Below are positions 55,798 to 64,000 of a DNA stretch of 64,000 nucleotides, in pieces. Origin of the DNA: Turritopsis dohrnii (lineage: Eukaryota > Cnidaria > Hydrozoa > Anthoathecata > Oceaniidae); NCBI GenBank assembly GCA_027922465.2, contig BQMF02000026.1, positions 1,364,001 to 1,428,000 on the forward strand. The letters run 5' to 3'. Position numbers and translations under genes: made by a program. The stretch's first letter is position 1. The number at the start of each line of letters is the position of its first letter. Under the pieces are notes generated by a model that was not told the origin of the DNA, searched no databases, and was given only the letters and a program-made list of their open reading frames with translations.

Positions 55798-58111
55798 CCG
55801 TAAAACGGGGTGACTTGAAACAAAATTCGCCGTTTTTTGAAAAGATTTGCTCATAACTTTTATTCTAAGAAAGTAATTACTATGAAATTTTGAAAAAAGG
55901 TCCATTCATCTTTTGTCTTTCAGATAACGAAGTGTTCAAACTAATTGATGCATGCCATCTCAAGTTATTGCTTCACAAAGTACACCTACTCAGTAGTTAG
56001 GACCACTCGACCAGAATTCGTCGCTAAAATAATCGTGATTTATTATAAAGAATTGCCTCGATAATTTTATTTTACTCTCCTATTTGAATACATTCGATTG
56101 AATGATGATGATCTAGCATAGCAACCACATAGAAACATAGCTCTAGGGAAAATTCGACACAGTAAATTTTTTTTATTTTGGAGGTGGTGAAACTTTATGC
56201 AAAAACAAAACTTTTTACCGTGTCAAAATTTCTCTTTCGGCTTAGTTCTTCAGAAAATGAAGAAAGAAGAAAACGAACAATTTATAAATCTTCGGAGGAG
56301 TACCGCTTTTCTAGCGATACATTAGCATAAGTTTCAATAATGGTCGTAAAATTAAATTTGCGCTATTGTGTGGCGTATCGACAAAACGATTATTAAAATC
56401 ATTAACATAACAATACCAAACATTGCAATACTAAACTTTCGGGAAGCATTCGGAATGAATAATTCAAACGAACGAATGGTTATTACATGCTTCACCAGAA
56501 CATATATATTTCGTAATTATACGCTCAGTCCTCCCCTTAGCTTAAACTTAGTGTTCTAGAAATGTTTGGTAGTATATCCCTTGAAAAATTGCTTGGTAAA
56601 AAAAGAAGGCCAACTAAATCCGAAGGTGGTGCGATTGCACCCAAAGCAACCCCCGAATTACGCCACTGCCTATTTATCTTGGGGATCTGGAAACGAAGTT
56701 ATTCAATCTGAATACGAAAATAACACAAAAAGTCACGGGCACCCTTCACCCTTCAAAGAAATGGCTGCAAATCCATGAAATGTTTTTTGTGAAAATATTT
56801 AAAAGTCGCCAGCATATAAAGTCGTGAATCCTAAAAAAGCAAAATGTTGTGAAAGTCGCAAGAATTTTTGTGTTCCAGATCTTTTGTGCCTTTAATACTA
56901 CGATGAACTTCGTCTGTATCTCGAAGAATTCTATTCACATATTCTCGGGCTTCATAGAAAAAATATGAATAATTTGTTCTGGACAATTTATTTATATCAA
57001 CGTGAATGTACAAAGTAAAGAGTCCTAAGTTACAAATTAAATCAGATTGATAATTACTTCTTTCACGATTTTACAATACATTTCTCAATCTTGTATTCTC
57101 AAATCAGAAGAAAACGTTGTGAATGCACTTCGTCGTGTGGCTGTCATAAAGTAGTATGAAACGCTTTTTATCGCAAGTTTTGGTCGAGTGGTCCTAACTG
57201 CTACTGAAATTTATCGTGCGGGGGTGACTTGAAACAGTGCTGTTTCCACAAAAATGTGCTTTTATAGAGCGCCAAAACAGAAAACGTGTGATCTACAATT
57301 ACTTTCGTATAAAACATAAATTAAAATAATTTGTTAGCACCAGCTCACCTTTGTTAAGTGATGGAGAGTGTTAGTAACTTTTGATAATTCAAATTTTCAG
57401 AATGATAAAAGATTGTATAAATGAAATTATTGAATTCATTAAAATCATTAAGCATTTCTCTTAATGTGATAGCGTAGAGTGTATTTATACCAGTTATGCT
57501 ATTTTGTAAAATGATTCCATTGGGGTTCATTTATGAATTAGAATATGTTCATCTAACGAAATTTGAAAGTATGGTTATTAAACCTTTCTGATAATTCAAC
57601 TTATGATAATTACCTAATGACGCATACCATTATTGACCCTCCATCGGCTGAACCTTATCACACATCAATGATTAGATTGAGGTATAATTATGACAAATGA
57701 CAAGAATATTTATGCAATAATCGAATCGACGAAATGTATTGAGTGAAAAAAAAAAACGAATCATTTTAATGGCATATATTTCTTTCAATTTTAAACATTT
57801 TTCAATAAAATTTTGGAATTACGCCCTTTGACCTTTCTATTTTACAAATATAAAAAAAATTATATTTGGCGATATGCTGTATTGCCGTGTTAAGCTATTT
57901 TACAGCAGCACTGATTTTCGGCGCCTTTTTCATCTTCAGCTTCCGAAGAACTTCCTTGATTGAAAAACTTTTTCCATCGAATGTTGCCCTAGATAGTCTC
58001 CGAACGGAATCTGAAAAAAATTCAGAGTTTCATTCATTATTTCATGAGAAATAACGTTTTTCGACGGTGTTTCAAGTCACCCCGGGTGTTTCAAGTCACC
58101 CTGCTTTACGG
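55798..58111. mobile_element. TA-flanked TIR transposon, 2.3 kb, no intact transposase
   Basis: Ends: CCGTAAAACGGGGTGACTTG on the left; CCGTAAAGCAGGGTGACTTG on the right read from the other strand; TA on both sides (55796-55797, 58112-58113). The right end carries a tandem second TTTCAAGTCACCC at 58069-58081, and an internal copy GGGGTGACTTGAAAC lies at about 57222. No transposase motif is readable. Superfamily unresolved (TA duplication suggests Tc1/mariner-pogo group). Confidence 0.75.
55986..57210. repeat. Internal inverted repeat inside the 2.3 kb element
   Basis: CAGTAGTTAGGACCACTCGA near 55991 is matched in inverted orientation by TCGAGTGGTCCTAACTGCTA near 57186. Either a nested element or inner ends of the host element. 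Confidence 0.65.
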
Positions 58112-58599
58112 TATTAGTTTAGCGTCATGGCGGCATGTTTTCATTATTCATTAATTTTGTTCTAGTGTCATACATAGCCCGAGAATGCATCAAATACACC
58201 ATTTTGAATTATAATCACTGAGATTCAGTACTAGCTCGAGCTTTCAAATTGTGTATAGTCAAGTCTGTTAAAAAATCCGCATGATATTGTTTACCACTAA
58301 AAAATACACACTGAAAAAAATTCAAGAAATAACCAAAAATACATTTTAACATGTACTTTTTAATGTTGGAAGCTCTTATTTAGGGTTCAATGAACAATTT
58401 TACATATTCCTTCACAATTATATATATCCTATATTCTTGACTATGAATTTTAATTTTAAACCCCAAAAAAAACACTGGTAAATTTCCACGAAAAAATCCG
58501 CACCACTCAAGGCAAGTGAAGGAACTCTCTGACGAAAATGAGCGCTACCATCTTTAATATGAAACCATTTTTGCATGCGTCAGAAGTTCTACTTTCTGT

Positions 58600-58640
58600 A
58601 CCGTAAAGCGGGGTGACTTTGATCAATTTTGCCACTATTT
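58600..58640 (+). repeat. Solo end of the same TIR family
   Basis: TACCGTAAAGCGGGGTGACT at 58600, related to the ends of the 55798-58111 element, with TGGGGTGACTT again near 58798. No matching opposite end was found. Confidence 0.55.
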
Positions 58641-59718
58641 TAAAAGTAACTTCCGAAATACTAAACCATTACTTCTGAAACTTTGGAATCATTACATTAC
58701 ATATTTCTTCTATTTCAGTGCAAAATTTCACATTAACTAAACTTATAATTCCAGAGAAATAACCTGAGCTTTCCAAGAAAACGACAATATTGATTATGGG
58801 GTGACTTCGATTAGCTTATGAGAAGCGCCAAATTACTTATAATTATATTTGACAATGTTTTTAAAGTGCCATTATTACAATATTAACAGACCACCATTTG
58901 TCATCTGCGGTAAATGTTCGACCGTAAAAGATCAGTGAATGTTTAGTAAAACAAAAGATATTTACGACGTTCACACATGTGTGTTCCTCGTTTAAATACG
59001 AAACGAAAATAACATTGAAACTTCATTGTATCTCAAACAAAATTTTTGAGATCTATCATCATGAGGGAAAGAGCACGCTTATTAAAATTTCTTCGGTAAG
59101 TCATTAAATCTTCCATGAGATACGACGACTTGTAGCGATATAAAACATTCGTTTTTTTGTGTATCGATAAAGGAATAAGGCAGTCTTGGAAGTATATTTT
59201 TAGTAGGTGCGTTAACAAAGAAGCACGTAGGGCCTTCTTGGCGCGCTATAAACGCGCCAGAAAATTTTTTAAAAACAGCGCTCCTCAACCTGTTCTAGGT
59301 GCGTTGCGCACCTATTCTGCACACCATCACGTGCCATTTAAACACTGAGAATGCTAGCATCGTTTTCGTTTATTCAAGGAGTACAATCACGCGTGACAGG
59401 CCTTGTCATAAAGAAATCTCTCCCGCGCGACTAATCACGCGCCTAAATTGACAACAATTAATTGGCCTGCGCGATTCTAAATTTCGTTACAAATGATTGA
59501 ATTTTACTCATTAAGAAGTCGGGTGACGATTTAACCAGTGAACCCCAAACACTGGAGGCATTGCAGCCCTTATCTTCGACTTCAGTGCGTATTATTATAC
59601 TTTCTTATTTTTAAGTATGAGTTCTTCGTTCTTCCTCGATATAACACGTGAAAATTCATTTAACAAAATACGTAGTTTTAGCTAACGAAAATACAACTAC
59701 ATAACTATATGATAACAA

Positions 59719-62171
59719 TCACTCAACATATACTTCATCTTCATACAACTCGTCCTCACTGTCCCAGTCATCGCTCGATTCATCATCGCTATCTTCTTCA
59801 ATGACGCTCCGCTCTAAAGCACCTTCATCTGTGCCAAATTTCGTACACCTTCGTTTCGTCATGTAAATTTCCTGGGTACGTTCAATTATTTCCTTCCTCT
59901 CAGCTGTCGTCCAAAGTTTATCGTTACCAAGAATCAGTAAAGAATCTTCGAGCGTTTCATGTGTCATGGATAGACGGCGATCCGAAAGCATGCATGTAAC
60001 GGTACTGAAGACACGCTCAACGTTGGAATTTGAGCCAGAAATACTAAAGATCAATGAAACCAAGATGCTCAAGTTGGGATAATTTTCTCGCTTGTATACT
60101 AGCACTGACTTCCACTCCCGCGCTCCCATTTTTACGAAGTGAGTGCTTGCATACGTTTTAAATTTTTTCCACTCCACCAAAGCTCTTCCCTCGTTAAACC
60201 CGGCATTCTTGAGGGGTACCGAGAAATAGTTGCTCAAAATCGTAAAGTAAACTCTTTCATCCCGCTCATAATCGGAAAATCTTTCGAAAAGCAAACTTTT
60301 CACGGACAAACACAAGTCTTTTTTCAAATGACGGACTTTTTCCAATGCACGGTCTTGATTGATAGTATTCATTTGAAATTTCACGGTGACATAACCTCGA
60401 TTTTCCTCGTTCTTACGTTTCTCACCAGCCCTAACAAAACTCCCTTCAAGCATACCGCTCAGCCAATTTTGGGCCCCTTCTTGACCACAAATCTTGTATC
60501 GACCAACAAAACTGTCAACGAACTCCAACTCGTCACCAATCTCCTCGACCTTCTGCTCCAATTCCAAAGTTGTTTGGGCAATTACAGATCTGACCTCATA
60601 AGGCAAAAGCTCTTTTGATTCAAATACCTTGGAAGCTGGAACAATTAGCTCTAACAGATCTAGGTAAGTAGCAACTGTGACCAAGAAGTCGTAGGATTTG
60701 AATTTCTTAAGCAAGCCAGACACTTTCGCTTTTGTGTTTGTGTTTCCTTTATCATTTGCAATAAAGTTTTCGTATGCTATTATATAGGCAGGCCACGATT
60801 CAAGCAGTCCTTTTAAACCTCTCTGGCGATGTCCAACGAACCTAGTATCGTGGATTTTACAAAGATTGTAGTATGTTATGCCAAGAACTTTAGCACATTC
60901 AGCAACTTCAGACTTAAGTTTACCACTGTTCCGTAACATATAAAAATTGGTCTTATAAAACTCGTCAATGTCACTAAGTTCGGTAACATTGAAAGCATCT
61001 TTTACGGCTAACTCTATCCTGTGGTTAGCACAATGGATACGAAGAAGCCATGGTCTACCATCATCTTTTAACTGCGTCAGCACTCCTTTGTATTTCCCAA
61101 AATTTACACTCGCCCCATCCGCTGTGCAACTGATGACTTTGTTCTTGTACGTCTCTTCGTCCATGAAAAATGCAGATTGTTTTTCACGAAAAATGCTGTT
61201 GATCCCAGCTACTATCGAGTCAGAATCACCACCTCCAAACCTAGCTACCTCCAGTAAACTGGCTACTAAATACACTGGAATACCATTTCTCTCAGTGCGT
61301 ACAAGAACAAGTTCTTTTTCTTTTCCAGTTTTTCTTGCTTGGCTACCATCCGACAGTATCGACATAAAATGCCCGCCAGCTAAAACTACAGCACATTTTT
61401 CTTTCACAGCTTGAGAAATGCAGTGAACAAACTCTCTCCCTGAGCGTCCATTCTCATTTCTCTCAACTAGCTTCACACCATTTTCTTTACAGCACTTTAC
61501 CTGAGAAAACGTAATAAATTCAAGCACTAAACTATTGGTGTATCATAGTTGGCTTTTAAAACATAAAACCGTTATTAGGACTTACAAGTACACTAAAATG
61601 CTTGTGTGGCATGCTAGGTTCCAATGCCATTTGATATGCACAGTGTAAGCATCTTTTACGGATTTAGCGTTTGCTGACGTAATGGTAGATTGAATCTATT
61701 TTGATAAAAGTAAAACCCTTCTTATGATTTTTAACGGAGAGATAAGAATATTACGTTACTTCGTTAATATTACGTTACTAAGACATATTGAGAAAAAAAA
61801 TGAACCTTTCCAGTCGTGTTTGCGTTTACTGCAGAAATAGACGGCATACGATCTTCTTTGGGTCTTCCTTTCTCACAAGCCAAAGCAAGGCTATGTCCTT
61901 CACCCGAAATATGTCGCATCACCGAATGTTTCGTCACGAATTTTGTCCCGTTGATGTAGGCGAGTACAGACTCCTTCACAGGACCTTTACAGTTAGGATG
62001 TTGAAGAATGGTTGGCTTATTCTTCGCACACAGCTTACACCACACGAAATTCACCAAGCGACATCCTTTCTCTTCAACTATTTTGTGGCCGATAATTTCG
62101 TCAACGTTCCACTTCATGAAAGTTGAGAATTGGACTTTATTTCCTTTAATAACTTGTTCCGGAGAAGTCAT
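59719..62171 (-). CDS. hAT transposase / ZNF862-like gene, two exons, intact
   Basis: Exon 1 62171-61806 starts MTSPEQVIKGNK and carries a BED/TTF-type zinc-binding domain (FVWCKLCAKNKPTI ... SVMRHISGEGHS). Exon 2 61500-59719 begins VKCCKENG after a good CTCAG acceptor; the donor GTTCAT is weak. Phase is continuous: 715 residues. hAT catalytic region: first Asp in SILSDGSQARKTGKEKELV, second in CTADGASVNFGKYKGV, then IHCANHRIELAVKD. The C-terminal hAT dimerisation block is NSNVERVFSTVTCMLSDRRL, followed by a very acidic tail. No stop or frameshift. It may be an active transposon or a domesticated gene; flanking TIRs were not found. Confidence 0.8.
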
Positions 62172-62204
62172 GATAATAAGAAAGTTTGTGATATAGCTAT
62201 ACAA

Positions 62205-62911
62205 TAACTACGACGATGTTTGGAATGACTGATTTCATTCATTGATTGCAACCTTACGCAACCCCGCACAGGTGTTTCGATTTTTTTCATTTGGGAATTG
62301 ATATTAACATGATCAAAAACTATATTTAGAATGAATTGACAATATTTCCTGAATTGATCTGTGTACAGGTGTTGTTTGCAAAAATATTTTGAAGCAACGA
62401 AAACCTTTGCTTTGAAAGCCTTTTGAAAGTTAGCTACTATGATTTTTGAACATATTTCCTATTTATTTAAATGAAGTAAGTATATTTTTTTTCTATATAT
62501 ATTTTTCTATAATCCAATTGTTATAATTTCAATAATGTAAAATCTTGCGCAATATCTTTTCAAACTTGATCATCAAAAGATCTGGTAATAAAGTTGCTTT
62601 TACGTTTTCGTTTCAAGGGCGTTTTGAAATTAACAAAGCTGTTTCACTTGGTTAAAGCACGAAACGTCTCGTAAACATCGACTATATGTTTCGATACTAA
62701 AGAAGTATACAAACACAACATAAATCAACTTAAACGAACTCAAGAATAATACAGTGTCCAAAGTGTCCCTATTATAACTCACATCGTTAGGTGTAGCATC
62801 CGTAACCAAGTGATAATTGTTCATCATTTTTTTTTTTTTTATCTAATATACTTATCTAAAGGTAAATTGTCATTTCAATGAAACACTCCGCCGCGGGGTA
62901 AGTATGTCGGT
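62205..62911. other. Spacer; possible BEL LTR not resolved
   Basis: No ORF of note. If the BEL element is complete, its 3' LTR should begin near 62630-62910 on the - strand, but the partner LTR is outside the window so it cannot be confirmed. Confidence 0.3.
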
Positions 62912-64000
62912 CTAATTTTCCTTTGTATCATTCGGTACAATTACGATTAGTCTTTGAACAGGTCGTTCGACTGTCTTGTAACGATCACCTGAATAATCCC
63001 TATCGCCTGGTAAATTCTTGTACTGTATAGCTACTCGACGTACAAGTTTATCCTTTCCTGGAAAAACTTCCGATACCTTTGCCATACGCCAATTCCCCCG
63101 AATCTGGTTGGAATCCTGCACCAATACCACATCACCAACTTTGACATTCCTGTTTTGAGTGTGCCACTTTGGCTCAATTAATAAACTGGGGAAATAATCT
63201 CGAGTCCAGCGTCGCCAAAAAGTATTCACTATTTGCTGAACGAGTTCAAAACGATGTTTCAGATTGCCTGGCTCCTTAAATGGTCCGGCAGGAACTCTTG
63301 AGGTGGCTCTTCCAAGTAGTAAGTGATTTGGACTAAGGTAACTGCCATCTTCGGGACAAGTTGGATGGCGACCAATCGGACGTTCGTTAACTAAGTTTGC
63401 TGCCTCAAACATTACTGTTTGAAGTTCAGAATGTGACAATATTTGCTCTCCAATGGCACAAGTAATCGCTTTCTTCACAGATTTTATAAGAGACTCTGCA
63501 CATCCGTTCCTCCATGGTCCATCGGGTGTACTAAATTGCCACTCCAACCCACAATCTGCACCAAACTCCCTGAGCTTTTCTTTATCCCAGTTACTTTTAA
63601 CTTCTTTGCTTGCTCCTACTAACTCAGGTCCTTGATCGGAATAGACTTTGCTTGGATATCCGTAGATTGACACAAATCTTCTGAATGCCATCAAAAATCC
63701 TTGCGTACTGTAGTCAGTTGCAGTGTCAACATATACTGCCCGACTTTCAATGCAAGTGAAAATGACACCATACATCTTTCCTCGACTTCGTTTGTTGACT
63801 TCTCCTTTAACTGTGTATGGACCAAAGAGGTCAATACCAGTGTACATCCATGGCAATGTTGGTTTCAACCTCTCTGCGGGTAGTCCTGACATTTTCTGTT
63901 CGACGAATCTTTTGTCGAGTCTTTTACAGGTAACGCACTTGTTTTTGATAGATTTGGCTAGTCTTGAAACTCCTGTTATCCAAAAGTTGAGTCTAACTTT
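62912..64000 (-). CDS. BEL/Pao retrotransposon integrase, cut by window edge
   Basis: C-terminal end of a BEL/Pao polyprotein; open to the window edge, 362 codons visible. From the N side: FWITGVSRLAKSIKNKC and CVTCKRLDKRFVEQKM (zinc-binding HHCC region). Then the integrase core: GIDLFGPYTVKGE with the first Asp, YSDQGPELVGASKE with the second, and FSTPDGPWRNGCAESLIKSV with the Glu. The typical BEL tail domain includes GDVVLVQDSNQIRGNWRMAKV. The frame has no stop, so this part is intact. RT, protease and gag would lie beyond 64000. Confidence 0.93.
   Translation of the reverse strand, partial: KVRLNFWITGVSRLAKSIKNKCVTCKRLDKRFVEQKMSGLPAERLKPTLPWMYTGIDLFGPYTVKGEVNKRSRGKMYGVIFTCIESRAVYVDTATDYSTQGFLMAFRRFVSIYGYPSKVYSDQGPELVGASKEVKSNWDKEKLREFGADCGLEWQFSTPDGPWRNGCAESLIKSVKKAITCAIGEQILSHSELQTVMFEAANLVNERPIGRHPTCPEDGSYLSPNHLLLGRATSRVPAGPFKEPGNLKHRFELVQQIVNTFWRRWTRDYFPSLLIEPKWHTQNRNVKVGDVVLVQDSNQIRGNWRMAKVSEVFPGKDKLVRRVAIQYKNLPGDRDYSGDRYKTVERPVQRLIVIVPNDTKEN

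Noticed and set aside
57866..58054. 62-codon ORF with a hydrophobic N-terminus
   Set aside because: Inside the TA-flanked TIR element; the hydrophobic run reflects AT-rich composition and the opposite strand looks equally protein-like.

Overview
This is a eukaryotic, AT-rich, intron-dense nuclear window with no bacterial gene organisation. Three ordinary animal housekeeping genes can be read through GT-AG introns: a mitochondrial Obg-type GTPase (MTG2/GTPBP5-like, + strand, 17882-20835, 5' end not found), a complete 21-exon glucose-6-phosphate isomerase (GPI, + strand, 22229-31219) and a complete 5-exon ESCRT-III subunit (CHMP4, - strand, 35402-36640). The rest is mostly mobile DNA. CACTA, hAT, pogo-like, Kolobok-like, Gypsy, BEL/Pao and CR1/L2-like LINE sequences together suggest an invertebrate metazoan, most likely a cnidarian. 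That is inference; no species-specific marker was recognised.

Layout. 1-3660 (-): decayed CACTA (tnp2 + DUF4218) transposase split by a 1.1 kb hAT-like insertion. 4673-5948 (+): unrecognised spliced gene oriented divergently from it. 8150-9015 (-): degraded ORFs including a C48-protease-like remnant. 9985-14735 (-): structurally complete Gypsy element with 130-bp LTRs and a 5-bp target duplication but a frameshifted pol. 14800-15175: pure tetranucleotide array. 16037-17004: large foldback element. 17882-31219: MTG2 and GPI, with MITEs in the intergenic region and in GPI intron 3. GPI intron 15 carries a minisatellite made of copies of its own downstream splice acceptor.

31570-34776: LINE and hAT fragments. 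35402-36640: CHMP4. 38320-41180: two LINE 3' ends facing each other and a tRNA-derived SINE. 42038-48310: G-run element, two tandem-repeat families, and a foldback element whose left arm is interrupted by about 2.5 kb containing a hAT remnant. 50640-54072: decayed spliced ORF hit by three separate TIR elements (pogo-like, palindromic, Kolobok-like). 55798-58111: TA-flanked TIR element. 59719-62171 (-): apparently intact two-exon hAT transposase/ZNF862-like gene. 62912-64000 (-): BEL/Pao integrase running off the window.

No CRISPR array, operon, rRNA or canonical tRNA gene was seen. The most unusual structures are the GPI decoy-acceptor minisatellite, the Gypsy element whose coding region runs flush from LTR to LTR, and the transposon-within-transposase junction at 126-1236. 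None amounts to a clearly new biological system.
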